The notes beneath the pieces are model-generated. The model was not told the DNA's origin. It made no database searches and saw nothing but the letters and a program-made list of their open reading frames with translations. A program made the position numbers and the translations under genes. From positions 104,436,830 to 104,500,829 of the forward strand of contig NC_091131.1 of NCBI RefSeq assembly GCF_040183065.1: a DNA stretch of 64,000 nt. The letters are read 5' to 3'. The stretch is from Periplaneta americana (taxonomy: Eukaryota; Arthropoda; Insecta; Blattodea; Blattidae). Shown here piece after piece: positions 31,551 to 42,837 of this stretch. Each line of letters begins with the position of its first letter. Position 1 is the first letter of the stretch.

Positions 31551-32631
31551 GAAAACACTAGGACTGCAAATATGTCAGAGGTAATCACACAAGACTATAA
31601 GGATGTTCATTGTCACTGAATGTTGATTTAGTGACTATAGTGATCGCCGAGAAAGATTCGACTTCTAGGTCATCTAAGAAGAACCACAAGCGTAAACAAG
31701 CGTCGAAAACTCCCCGGGTAAAGCATGGAGAGCGTTACACTTTGTGATGAAGGTACTAACAAAAGGCTCTGATAAATCCAAAGAGATTGCATATAGGCCT
31801 AAGCCACTAGTTCGTCCAGTGATTGAATATGGTACTGCATGTTGGGATCCTTACAGATTAGAACATATTAAGACATTGGAAAAGATTAAAAAACAGGCTC
31901 TCAAGCGTTGTCGTAATACTGTAATTCAACATTAAAATGGGACACACTCACGGACAGAAAAATACGAATTCGATTATGCGCAATATTCAAAGCATACAGA
32001 GGTGAGCCTGACTGGACAGAAATAAATAGGTTGCAGCCGCCAAATTGCTCTTCAAGGAACGACCACTCATATAAATTGAGGGAAAGAAGACAGAGGACAG
32101 ACACTGGAAAGTTTTCTTTTCTCAATCTTACTATCAGGGACTGGAATGCTTTACCTGCAGACTTACTAAAGGCTTTACCAAAAACCAATCATGTATTTAA
32201 AAATAAGCTTAAGGACTTTACTAATAGACGGTAGTATATTATGCACATTATTGTTGTTTTACAAGTATAGTGAGTAAGCAGAGAAACACAGTAAATCTCC
32301 CGTGATATATATTGGGTGTGCAGTGTGTTGTAGTAAAAGTCCAGTGAGCTTCAAAGCAAATTCAGAGAGTTACAGTGGCAGAGAAAAGAGATTGATTTAC
32401 AGCGAAAGAATGTGAGTTATAGTGAACGTGTTAAAAAAGCTTGCAACAAGGTCTAGGCTAGCGATTTTGAGGTTAAAATAGTAAATATGATTCTATGGAA
32501 TAATAAGGGTGTAATTGATGTGTTGTTAGTCTATGTGAAGTGATGTATCAGTGAAGAAGTGTGTTGTGTCAGTGACGTGTGTTGTGTCAGTGAAGTGTGT
32601 TTGTGTCAGTGAAGTTTTATAGTTTATAGTG

Positions 32632-32745
32632 GAAGGGAATTGGCCATCCTACTACCTCCTAGCCTAGTTGCCTCATGAGTGATGCCTTATTGGTGTTACT
32701 TATAAGGTTCAAACCTGTCTTCGGACAGTTGACTAAACAACAACA
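32632..32745 (+). repeat. short repeat with cUUCGg hairpin near its 3' end
   Basis: It ends CCTGTC-TTCG-GACAG then TTGACTAAACAACAAC. The same about 110-bp sequence occurs inverted at 52023-52150 (GCCTCATGAGTGATGCCTTA is shared exactly), and a worn piece is at 28150. It interrupts the LINE 3' UTR. No tRNA-like head seen. Confidence 0.8.
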
Positions 32746-33037
32746 GTGGTAATGCGAAGTATTTGAACAGTGAAATGTTTTTGAAGTTTTAGTGAAATCA
32801 GGAAAGTGTTAGTGAAATGTGTCGTAGTTCCAGTGCAGTGAGTGAGTTGAGAGCGAAATGAGTGAAGTGCTGAAAGGTACTTGTGCATGTATGAACATAT
32901 CATACTCGTGGGTTTTAGTTCGAACTTAGGGTTAAGATACAAATTAGATTTACTTGAAATGTTGTTTTAAGTGATCGTGCTTCATTTAATTTAGGACGCT
33001 TCTTGTTAATATTATTATACTATTGTTATTATTTTAT

Positions 33038-33100
<63 letters not shown>

Positions 33101-33135
33101 GCCTAATAGTAGGCCTAGTAGTAGTTGTAGTAGTA
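33038..33135. repeat. (AGT)n microsatellite with TAGGCCTA insertions
   Basis: About 20 AGT units, then TAGGCCTA twice (33098 and 33110), as in the array at 3421. Confidence 0.95.
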
Positions 33136-33258
33136 GTATTAATTGTAATTGTATTTATTATTAATTCTATTTATTAATTGCCATTATTGAGTACAAGTAG
33201 TTACCACTGCCACCGGGTATTTACCTACTTGCAGTGTGAATAAATATATACAATCTTA

Positions 33259-34072
33259 AAAAATCTCTTTAAATCGCCGAAATATGATCCTGAATTTCCG
33301 GTGCTGATATCTGACTGACACTAGCGTTCGAATAATACTAGTATGCTATTACATTTAATAAAGGAATACACATTTCTTTTTCTGTCTGTACATTCATCAC
33401 TTACTAAAGCTTCGTGTTATTTTATGGCATTGCTCCACGGCTACCCCAGTAGGCAAGCGTCGTGCGTTTCGTTTGTTCACCCCGTCCACCAGCAAATACA
33501 GGTTGTGAAACTTCCTTTCTCTTCCCTTTGAGTTTCGCTGAAATTATAATTGCTTCGCGTTTAAATAGTTGATGCTGATGATAGCCGTGTTGAAAATTTT
33601 ATGGAAAAAGGGTTAAGGAAAAAATAAGTTCATGAATGTGCAATAAATACTTTGCAAACAAAGATAATTATTAAACTCGCCTGTTTGAGTCGAAAAAAAA
33701 ACACCACGAGTTTCCTCGTAATGTATAATCTATTCTTTCAACTCGACTCGAGACAGAAAACTGTACGCCAGAGTGATGGCGTAGTTGTTTGAGATAGGAA
33801 TTCAACTTAAAATTAATATAGAAATAAAGGGGAGAAACGGATATTTATTGCCTGTTGCTTTTCGGCGGTGCCACAAGAAACACTAGAGCCTATGTAAATT
33901 TCGAGTAAGCTCTGCAAGAAGTGGACCATGGACCTACTTCGTTTCCGGATTAATTATCAATCTGGAATATAAGCTTAAGTGATAGGCCTACCAACAATAA
34001 TCTCTGAATGTTTTTCAGAAGTATTGCTGCATTACGTTAATTAACGCACATACGAGTACATTACCCTGACGT
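33259..34072. other. unassigned
   Basis: A 62-codon open frame at 33343-33531 has no recognised similarity. Nothing else seen. Confidence 0.45.
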
Positions 34073-34126
34073 ATGTATGTATGTATGTATGTATGTATGT
34101 ATGTATGTATGTATGTATGTATGTAT
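34073..34126. repeat. (TATG)n microsatellite
   Basis: About 13 units. Confidence 0.97.
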
Positions 34127-34468
34127 TCTATAAAAATCTACACGCGAAACAAATGTTCCAGTCGTAGCTGATATTTTCATTTTCTTTAGATAATAATAAT
34201 TATGGACAGGATTTTTTTAAGAAGGCCATTTTAGGTTATTGGAATAGGTGAAATAGGCATTTTTTTAGATTTTTTGTCCAGGCTGTGAAAGGGGTAGCAA
34301 AAACTGCCTGATAAGTAGTTAAAAATGTGCACTTACAGTCAATTTTAAATAACAAACATTTAAATTAGGTAAAATGTACCACAAAATTAATATTTTTAAG
34401 TTTTATTAATATTTACAAATACGCAATTTTTTTCTTTCCCCTGTGTGGTTCAAATAAATTTAACTATA

Positions 34469-35043
34469 CAGGGTGATTCACAAAGTTCTCCCCCGGTTTA
34501 TGGAGGTGATTCCGGAGGTTATTTGGAACAAAACTGTAAATAAATGGGATCACATTCATAATTACGGAGTTACAACACATTTTCGAAACGCGTCATAGAG
34601 AATGGAGCGCTAGACATGTTTGTTGCCATAACTACGTGCACGTGTTGATAGTCACTATTTGGTAAGCTGTTATCTCTTGTGTAAGTTACATCATTCTGGA
34701 TGCCGCGGCTACAGTATGGAACAAACGTATGAAGCTGCGAAATGCTACACGTGCGGTTCACAACCGTGCGGATCGTTGCCTCAGGGAGGTATTTTCGAAA
34801 ATATGATTTAAATCCACTCTAAATGAAAGAGACTGATTCATAAACAATCAGTTGTTTGTATTTAATTATTTTTTGCATTTTCTAGTGAAAACCTGAAATA
34901 AAAATTTATTCTGTCATTTTCAAATTACCGTAACTCAGTAGCCTAATTATGAATGTGATCCCATTAATTTACTTACAATTTTTGTTCCAAATAACCTCAG
35001 AAATCACCTCCATAAACCAGAAGGAACTTCGTGACTCACCCTG
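34469..35043. mobile_element. Tc1/mariner-like MITE with long TIRs
   Basis: Ends CAGGGTGATTCACAAAGTTC and (inverse) CAGGGTGAGTCACGAAGTTC, with inverted similarity over about 110 bp, including GGTTTATGGAGGTGATT and GGGATCACATTCATAATTA. TA flanks each end (34467-34468, 35044-35045). The middle contains short frames only. Confidence 0.85.
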
Positions 35044-35427
35044 TATATTATAAAACCTAACCTACAGACCTCAGAAAAGTTCACAGCTCGTATCCGCACA
35101 CGCAAGATCAGAGTCTTCTATCAGCAAACGTGTCCGAAAACATCACGAATTTCAACAATGCGACTTTTTCGCAGTAAATTCACCTCAAGAGAAAGTTCAG
35201 TCACTTCATGTTTTTCTACAGGCATATCATATCTGCGAACAGTGAAAATTCCAAAATACATATAGCCCCAATCAGTGCCATTGAGAGGGTGAAGCCTCTG
35301 AAGGGAGGCCTGCCATACAAAGAAAGACGGAAGTCTCTATTCATAATTTTATCCAAAACAACAAAAGACTGAAGGGGTAAAGACCGCAGATTGGGTCACT
35401 TTCTCCATGCAGAAGAGGATAACAATT

Positions 35428-37976
35428 GAAGAGTCCACTGCAAGAATGATGGATGTCATTTGGAATACATTTTGCAGGAGAAGCAATTGAAAGTTTGAAA
35501 TGCTTAGCGCTCAAAACTTAACTGTGATTTTCCGATCATTACTGGACAATGACTATCACTAGTCGACAAAAATGAACTTTTTTTTCTTTCACAAGAAGTA
35601 AAATAACATTTTGTAGAAGAATATTTCGTGCTGAATTCAAATATAATTTCAGTTTTTCCCCATCGGGCAGGAGTTTTTTGTGATATTCATTTGAATTTTT
35701 ATAATATTCTAACAAAAATCTGTAACTAGCTATCTAACTCAACATTATAACTACTCATTCTGACTTACCTAGCAAGTGGTAGATAGTGATTTTCGGGCAT
35801 ATTTTGCATCTGGAACGTCTCTCTTCTTGGTCCAACAGTAGTCAGCCAGCATATTGGAACTCCACTTGCCTTGGTACCTCTTTTCCATAGTAGAAATTTG
35901 CTGATGAAAACGCTCACCGTGCTCATCGCTGACAGCTCCAAGATTTTCGCGGAAGAAGTCCAATGAGAGTCCAAGAAGTGAATTTTTAAAACATGTTGCA
36001 TCCCATAGCTTTATAAGAATGCAGAAGATCAGTCACTATGTCACGATAGTTTTCTGCTTTATGGTTTCCAAGAAAATTGAAACATAAACTTTTGAAAGAC
36101 AGCCAGGCTTCTTTCTCCAGTGGATTTAACAGTCCTTCGAAATGATCATCACCCATTAATGACGGATTTGTGGTCCTATAAAAATTCCTTCTTTCAGTTT
36201 AGCATCACTGACTTTGGGGAATTTCGATTTCAAGTACAAGAATCCATTAGACTGTTTATCCATAGCTTTGACAAAATTTTTCATTACTCCTAACTTAATA
36301 TGCAATGGAGGTAACAATATTTTTTCAAGATTCACTAAGGGGACATATGACACATTTTTCTGGCCAGGGATATGAGATTCACGTTTAGGCCATGATTTTG
36401 TAACATAGTGAGACTTCTTATCTCTGCTGTCCCAGAGGCGCAAAAAACAGCAAAATTTGGTGAACCCAAGTTGGAAACCAAGCAATAAAGCAATGACCTT
36501 TAAATCACCACATATACACCATTCATATTTTCCATATTGTATTTTCTCTAGAATTACTTTCATATTTTGATATGTCTCTTTCATATCAGCGGCATGCGCT
36601 ACAGGTATTGATGGAAGTTCATTGCCAATATGTAACAGCACAGCCTTCAAACTAACTTTAGACGAATCTATGAATAGTCGCCACTCATCTGGCCGGTGTT
36701 GAAGCCCAAGAGTTTCCATAATTGAACAAATATCATTACAGAACACAATACCATTTTCTTCAGAGAAGCAGTCCTTGAAATCACTATGGCGGCCACGATA
36801 ACTACTCGTACATATTCTTACGTCTTTTTGGAGTAGATTCCACCCTTTGAGTCTGGAAGCTAAATCTTCAGCTTGCTGTTTAGACAGATTTAAATCCCGA
36901 ATCAGGTCATGATTGGGAAAGTATGGTTCTGATGAACAGGTATTGGCTTCAAATGTAGGATCATTTTTATTTTCATCTGAAGCATTTTCAGTTTCAGTTA
37001 GGTCAGAATCAGAGTTATTACCTAAGGTCGTATCGGCATATACTGGTACAGGGAACTGTTCATTGTGTAAGACAGGTCTTATTGCAGATTTCAAATTAGG
37101 ATACTTAACTGTATGTTTTGTTTTAGATGTGTTTCTTGTAATATTTGTCAAACGGAAATAACAATCACTTAAATGATACTTCGGTTCCCTCCAAATCATA
37201 GGAATTGAAAATGGCATACGATGTGTACCCTTTTTCCATCCAGTCAGAAATCTAACACACGAAACACAGCATGTATTTGGGGCCCAGCTCTTATCAAAAT
37301 CACCAGCTTGACAGCCAAAGTAAAGTTGATAACACTTCTTTACAAGTGGGATCAAATGTCGCTCCTGAGACTTGAAGGTCAGCTCACCACAAATATAGCA
37401 GAAACTGTCTACATGATTTACACACTTTCTTGGCATGATGAACAACACTAAGCACTAAAACACTACATACACAATACACTTCCGAAAAGAAAGGAAGGAA
37501 CTATTTCACTACTGAACAAACTCACGGCCAGCTCGATACTGACACATCACAATGCCAGATGAACAGGCCTGAGCATGTCCAAACATGAATGAACCTGCAC
37601 AGGATTGTTTTAAGGTGCTTCAGCATAATATTACAAATCATTTCCTTAAATACAGCTTGGATAAAATCGCTACATATGAGGTAACGGTTCCTATGACAGG
37701 TCAAAGAAAACGCTAAAATCCGATTTTAAAAAGTAGCTGTCACAAAAAAAACTGTGCCTGATGGAAAAATTCTGACTACATATCTGAATTCAGTATGAAA
37801 AACTGCTCTAGAATCACTAATCAGATTTCTTGTGAAGAAAACTTTGTCGACCAGTGATCAGTGTTAATGCCATATAACTATCTATGTACATTCTATATGT
37901 CTCAAACTATGCATTGACAGTTTTGGTTCATTTTCGACAAGAAAGTGACATTAATCATTCTTCCAGTGGACTCTTC
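35428..37976 (-). mobile_element. DNA transposon with 4-bp TSD, possibly Sola-like
   Basis: TIRs GAAGAGTCCACTGCAAGAAT and GAAGAGTCCACTGGAAGAAT (inverse of the right end), flanked by AATT on both sides (35424-35427, 37977-37980). The 2549-bp element carries a broken minus-strand gene and has a 257-bp deletion derivative at 38126. 4-bp TSDs are known for Sola, Chapaev, Ginger and piggyBac (TTAA only). The superfamily is not settled here. Confidence 0.82.
35765..37448 (-). pseudogene. transposon-borne zinc-finger protein, broken
   Basis: The main frame (36156-37448, 430 codons) starts MLFIMPRKCV. The family start is probably the second Met (37436). C-x2-C pairs appear early (CYIC, and CVSC about 55 residues on), followed by MPFSIPMIWREP, a Ser/Asp/Glu-rich linker, and a core with WRLFIDSSKVSLKAVLLHI, YEWCICGDLKVIALLLG and HIKLGVMKNFVKAMDK. 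After a frameshift at 36160 the protein continues (LNPLEKEAWLSFKSL, HSYKAMGCNM), shifts again near 36000, and ends LDFFRENLGAVSDEHGERFH and YQGKWSSNMLADYCW at 35765. I recognise this as a multicopy family annotated as uncharacterised in many insects. Its location between TIRs suggests it is the transposase or a partner. Acidic residues such as FIDSS and CGDLK could be catalytic, but that is conjecture. Confidence 0.82.
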
Positions 37977-38125
37977 AATTATAAGATGTGTTAAAATTTC
38001 TAAATATATATTTATAACATAAAACGCAGTAAATATAGAAAAATACGTATTAATTATAATTTAGGTTTTTTTAGTTCATATGGTCCAATTTAGGTTTTTT
38101 TTTAGTTTCAACAGAATTTACATAT

Positions 38126-38382
38126 GAAGAGTCCACTGCAAGAATGATGGATGCCATTTGGAATACATTTTGCAGGAGAAGCAATTGAAAGTTTGAAATG
38201 CTTAGCGCTCAAAGCTTAACTGTGATTTTCCGATCATTAACTGTGATTTTCCGACAATTACCATGAGTGTTAATGCCATATAACTCTCTATGTACATTCT
38301 ATATGTCTTAAGCTATGCATTGACAGTCTTGGTTCATTTCCGACAAGGAAGTGACATCCATCATTCTTGCAGTGGACTCTTC
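38126..38382. mobile_element. MITE derived from the 35428 transposon
   Basis: It has the same ends (GAAGAGTCCACTGCAAGAAT, inverted), a left part near-identical to the first ~110 bp of the larger element (35428-35540) and a right part matching its last ~130 bp. It is flanked by ATAT (38122-38125, 38383-38386). A tandem repeat of TTAACTGTGATTTTCCGA marks the deletion join near 38230. Confidence 0.88.
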
Positions 38383-38717
38383 ATATATGACTCTTCGAAA
38401 ACTTGTCTAAGAAATTATGAGTTCGGAAGTAATGGAAAAAATAGGTAAAAACCTATAAACCCAGTCCCTAGTAATAATACACGCGTCGAAGTAAATTATT
38501 AAAGATATGTGCATTTTATTCCAAATAAATAGGCATATTTTTTCCGGCTGATTGAAGTGACCAACATTCGTGGGTTCCGTGTATGTAGGCCTAAATATGA
38601 CAAAGAAATGACAATTTACGAAGACGTGTTTCCGAAATTATAGCCTACATTAATTGATGTGTATACAGGCGTAAATACGTATTTCATCGTAACACTCGGC
38701 GTCATAAGAGACATAAT

Positions 38718-39045
38718 TAGAGCTCGGAATTTTAGGTGCTAGAAGTTAAAAATTACACTGAATGTAGATGAATAGAGTGAGGAGAGTTTTAAGCCTAGTT
38801 CACAATAGTCATATACGTAATAATAAACAACAGAGTCACAAGGACTGGGCAATGGATCTTGTGACCCGTGTGCTAATTTGTAAGTGGTGGCTAAGAGGAT
38901 TAAAGACGTTTACGGTACCAAAAGAAAAATACTGAATGACAAGAATGATAGGGCCTATTTCAAATAAGTACTGGCGTGGCTTCTATATTTGTAAACTATA
39001 GCGAGGAACAATATTAAATTTTAGCACCTAAAATTCCGGGCTCTA
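38718..39045. mobile_element. hAT-like MITE
   Basis: Ends TAGAGCTCGGAATTTTAGGT and (inverse) TAGAGCCCGGAATTTTAGGT are TIRs of about 30 bp. No matching 8-bp flank is found (GACATAAT against TAGACCCT), so either a TSD was lost or it moved by rearrangement. The TIRs resemble those of the element at 12538. Confidence 0.62.
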
Positions 39046-39065
39046 TAGACCCTACATAATAAGAT

Positions 39066-39535
39066 ACTTACTTACTTAGGCCTACTTACTTGTGGCTTTT
39101 AAGGAACCCGCAGGTTCATTGCCGCCCTCACATAAGCCCGCCATCGGTCCCTATCCTGTGCAAGATTAATCCAGTCTCTACCATCATATTCCACTTCCCT
39201 CAAATCCATTTTAATATTATCCTCCCATCTACGTCTCGGCCTCCCCGAAGGTCTTATTACCTCCGGCCTCCCAACTAACACTCTATATGCATTTCTGGAT
39301 TTTACATGCCCTGCCCATCTCAAACGTCTGGATTTAATGTATCTAATTATGTCAGGTGAAGAATACAATGCGTGCAGTTCTACGTTGTGTAATTTTTTCA
39401 GTTCTCCTGTAACTTCATCCCTCTTAACCAGAAATATTTTCCTAAGCACCTTATTCTCAAACACCCTTAACCTCTGTTCCTCTCTCAAAGTGAGAGTCCA
39501 AGTTTCACAACCATACAAAACAACTGTTTTATATA
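39066..39535 (-). pseudogene. RTE-type LINE 3' fragment, family A
   Basis: A 139-codon frame (39099-39518), MYGCETWTLTLREEQRLRV to MNLRVP, is the same C-terminal region as at 4938. A deletion in WAGH(VARMGE)SRN removes a few residues in frame. CTTA units with TAGGCCTA inside them (39066-39092) represent the (TAAG)n tail. The 5' side is truncated at about 39535. Confidence 0.88.
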
Positions 39536-39619
39536 GAAAAAAAAAGGAAAAGACAATAAAATATTAACAGTAAGTCAAAATAAATTAGACATAGGCCTAC
39601 AAAGTAAAAAAATTCAGAC

Positions 39620-39669
<50 letters not shown>
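39620..39669. repeat. (AAT)n microsatellite
   Basis: About 16 units. Confidence 0.96.
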
Positions 39670-39671
<2 letters not shown>

Positions 39672-39861
39672 TAACAAAATAGTAAATTAAAAAGCATAGA
39701 GCCTACAATGAACACAATATTTTTATACGATGTACGTCGGTACATTAAAATAATATATATACAATATTTTTAGGTAGGCCTACACACAGTAAGGAAAATT
39801 ATAAGTAGCTCAAGTTATCACGGGAAGTATGATGAAAAAAACAGATAAAATAAATAAACAG

Positions 39862-39945
39862 GCTACTATCTCGCTATTACCAATCCCATCGACGCTAAAT
39901 AACTAGCAGTTGATATGGCGTCGTTAAATAACCAACTAAAAAACT
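39862..39945 (+). mobile_element. 5'-truncated SINE, GCGTCG-tail family
   Basis: It contains CTCGCTATTACCAATCCCATCGACGCTAAA-type sequence and ends GGCGTCGTTAAATAACCAAC then poly(A). It is almost identical to the 3' end of the SINE at 60388; the tRNA head is missing. Confidence 0.82.
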
Positions 39946-40299
39946 GATGGACGAGTCATAGGAAGGCTCGAGAGAAGCGACTGGACTGAGGACGGCACAG
40001 CCTCAAAGCCTGCTCCAAATACTGGAAAGAGAATAGCTATTCAATTTTATTTCGACATCGGTGTGAGGTACAAGATAATTTGAAAGAAGACCATTAAAGA
40101 AAAATAACGGTCTGTAACACTTTTATTCGATCCGCATCGCGTAAGCTATCTTAAATCCCTTGTCATGCTCCTTCTGTTGTTTTTAAATATCAGTCAACCT
40201 TCGTTCCGCGATTACTGTTTGTTTGCTCGCTGGCAGACGGCATCCATTGTGATGCTAATACGCTTCAATCTGAGTTTTGTGTGTTGGGACCTAAAATGG
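39946..40299. other. unassigned
   Basis: No feature recognised. Confidence 0.4.
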
Positions 40300-40560
40300 C
40301 GACGTGAGGCGGGAACGAAATGAGCAGGCGCGTAGTATCTGCCATACAATAGACACCCTTCTACCCCCACCCCTCGCCAACCCTAATAGCTAATTAGCAT
40401 GAGGCTCTCGCAAATGGGCCTGGGATTTCAGCACGCCTCAACGATCTCTGTATTCATGCATAAATGCATCCATTACGGCTGTCCCAACGCAGCCCCACTC
40501 GGCATTTCGTTTAAATGGATTATTATGTATGGGCGCCTGTGTGTATATACACTTCATAGT
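40300..40560. promoter_or_regulatory. candidate non-repetitive regulatory block
   Basis: This stretch has balanced composition, no repeat signature and no open frame of interest. It holds clustered homeodomain-like and palindromic motifs (AGCTAATTAGC at 40388-40398, CATGCATAAATGCATCC at about 40455, TTTAAATGGATTATTATG at about 40510). It might be a conserved non-coding element. The evidence is only compositional. Confidence 0.15.
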
Positions 40561-41260
40561 CAACAAAAATGTTAATAAAATATTAAGCTTTATAGTTTGA
40601 TATATTTAAAAAGAGGAAATTTTTAATACGGAACCTCTAGAAATTAACTTCATTGGCGTGGAAATAAAAATGATGGACAGGGGAAGGGGGTTTTCAAAGT
40701 GACGAGATCTAACACTGCGTGTTCATTTTTTTTTTCATCATCCCCATCCGAGCCAGTAAAGATTTTTTTGCATAAACTGTCCATCATTGGAAACAAGACA
40801 TCAGAAGTCATCACGCTATAGAGACAGTAAACTACACGACGATCACGTAGGTCTCAATAAAAATATAATATTGGTTTCGGTCCGTCATTCCTACTCAATT
40901 ATATGACACACACACAAAAACAAACTGGAATCGACATGTGATTGCTTCGAATTGACGTGAATTGCTTGCGCTTTATTTCTGCTATTACTTCTATTTCGGA
41001 AATCTGTAGCCGTAATGCTTCGATACCGTATAAACACACGGCGTGATGGAGATAATAAAATGGCAGGTATTGTAAAAAGTATAATCGCCAGAAGTGTGGG
41101 TTGATGGGTGGGTGGGTACATGCCGAATGTAAAATTTCTCTTGAAAATTTCACCCATCACTCTTCAGTCAACGAATTTGACGTGAACACACAAAGCGTGG
41201 AAATGTTCAAATAAACATGTTAGCCTTAATGCCTAAAATATGTTCATATTATTATCACAA
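40561..41260. other. unassigned
   Basis: The minus-strand frames at 40891-41160 overlap in two registers and match nothing I know. Confidence 0.4.
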
Positions 41261-41370
41261 GGACCTACTATTATTATTGTTATTATTATTATTATTATTA
41301 ATCATATCAAAATTCCACATTACTGAATGCTAAAACCAACGCCTAAATTCACTTCTCTTCTTTAAAGTAC

Positions 41371-41422
<52 letters not shown>

Positions 41423-41445
41423 AATTACTTCATTCTTCTTCTTTT

Positions 41446-41477
<32 letters not shown>

Positions 41478-41492
41478 TTCTTCTTCTTCTTC
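41371..41492. repeat. (AAT)n, (ATT)n and (TTC)n microsatellites
   Basis: AAT units flip to ATT at about 41410, making a small inverted repeat. A TTC run follows from 41432. Confidence 0.94.
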
Positions 41493-42060
41493 TTTGCATG
41501 CCCGTCGGGAAAGTTTCGTTTACGCAGTCCAACTTTTCCTTTCTATCGCTGCCCTTCACATCTCTACCATTGTCTTCCCCCCTTCTCGGCCGATTTCTTC
41601 TACATTATTGAGGTATGTCTTTCCTCTCGACCTTCTACCCTCCGTCGTAACTTCCATAATTTTTTTTTAGATTCTTTCTTCATTCTTACTTCACTCTTAT
41701 AAGGTAGCCTACAGTAATAAAATATTAATCACTGATTAACTTTATAACTTCTTTACTGTATTAACATTAGAAAATTACCTGGCTGACTAGTTTCGAAGTG
41801 TTGTTTTGCATTGTCCAAAGCCTAGTGAAGGTCCCGCGCTATCTTCTGGTTTCCTGTTGTGGGGGAGGGGGGGGGTTCATGATTGTGTCGAAAAGGGTAT
41901 TTGAAAATAGAATTAATTAATTTAAATTAATTAAATTAAATTAAATTAATTTTATATTAGTACTAACTAATTAAGCTAATGTTAATAGAAAAAAATTCAT
42001 TTTTATTTCTTTAATAGGCTATTAGAGTTTGGATAATCATAAAATATGTAAATTATATGA
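41493..42060. other. unassigned
   Basis: A G-run (GGGGGAGGGGGGGGG) lies near 41865 and an AATTAA-rich patch at 41910-41960. No gene. Confidence 0.45.
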
Positions 42061-42532
42061 TCTAAAGATATCAGTAAAAAAACCATAGACAATGGCATTT
42101 AGAGGAAAATATCCAGTGAGATCCAAAATTATTTTAGAAGATGAAAGTATAGAACAGGTGTCTAGTTTCAAATATTTGGGCTGTGATATTAGTTACAATA
42201 TGGAAAGAGATATTGATTCTAAAGTAAATAAATTTCAGACGGTATGTGGAACAATACAGAGAACGTTCAAAAATAAAGTTAGAAAAGAAACTAAAGTAAA
42301 AATGTATAAAGTTATGGAAATTCCCACAATATTGTATGGTTGTGAAACTTGGGCTCCAACGAAAAAACAGAAAGATAGAATACAAACGGCGGAGTTGAGG
42401 TTCCTCAGACAAGTTAAAGGGTGTACAAAACTTCATAGAATTAGAAATGAGGATATAAGAGAAGAATTAAAAGTACAGCCTTTATTAGATAAAGTCACGA
42501 ATTATAGACAAAAGTGGATTGAACGGGGGTGA
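42061..42532 (+). pseudogene. LINE C-terminal fragment, family D
   Basis: The 147-codon frame (42092-42532) MAFRGKYPVRSKIILEDESI continues with FKYLGCDISYN, KVKMYKVMEIPTILYGCETW and the block AELRFLRQVKGCTKLHRIRN. The typical LxYGCETW / R-F-L-R-x-V-K-G-C-T motifs occur in the C-terminus of another insect RTE-like LINE lineage. Upstream, KISVKKT lies in a different frame, so there is a frameshift at about 42090. It ends QKWIERG before the LINE end. No tail visible. Confidence 0.8.
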
Positions 42533-42837
42533 AGGGGTAGTATGTGGTCTCGAGGGGGTATAGCTTGCTGGCAGTCATACTTCATTTAAAATCTCGAGAA
42601 ATACCACTCATTCCTACCAAGTCAAATACATGCACGTCCTCGTCGTGACCCCTGGGTAACGCTAAGCATGTAAGGACGGAAAAGCGAGTACCCGACGCTA
42701 TAATTGGGACATGCCAGCTACGGGAGGAAACCCAGACAGAAAATCATCGTCCACGCAGGATTGCTGCGCGGTTGGGCGTAGTGGTTAGCAACCCCACCCC
42801 GGAAAAAGTCCATTGCTCAGAAACCTTTTAAAAAAAA
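42533..42837. other. degenerate repeat-like stretch
   Basis: It contains TGGGCGTAGTGGTTAGCAAC (42774-42793), which looks like an A-box region of a SINE head, but the B box is absent. Not assigned. Confidence 0.3.

Larger units (their letters stand above)
31744..33258 (+). pseudogene. CR1/Jockey-like LINE 3' part with 3' UTR
   Basis: C-terminal RT tail in two frames: KPLVRPVIEYGTACWDPYRL (31744-31935), then, after a frameshift near 31935, WDTLTDRKIRIRL through RTDTGKFSFLNLTIRDWN and ending DFTNRR at 32234. These match the usual VxPxLEYGxxxWDP and FxxRTIxxWNxLP blocks of LINE C-termini. The 3' UTR follows to about 33258. It carries GTGTTGTGTCAGTGA tandem units (about 32555-32610), a foreign repeat (32632-32745), an AGT array, and a terminal hairpin (CACTGC at 33205, GCAGTG at 33231) before AATAAATATATACA. 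The endonuclease and RT core are lost. Confidence 0.8.
34201..38470. mobile_element. probable hAT shell holding three nested elements
   Basis: Left end TATGGACAGGATTTTTTTAA and right end (reverse complement) TAGGGACTGGGTTTATAGG are similar inverted termini. They are flanked by ATAATAAT (34193-34200) and GTAATAAT (38471-38478), an 8-bp TSD with one mismatch. The AT-rich TSD lowers the weight of this evidence. Without its nested elements about 890 bp remains; I see no transposase in it. Confidence 0.55.

Noticed and set aside
36913..37451. Plus-strand frames opposite the zinc-finger transposon gene
   Set aside because: Shadows of the minus-strand coding region.
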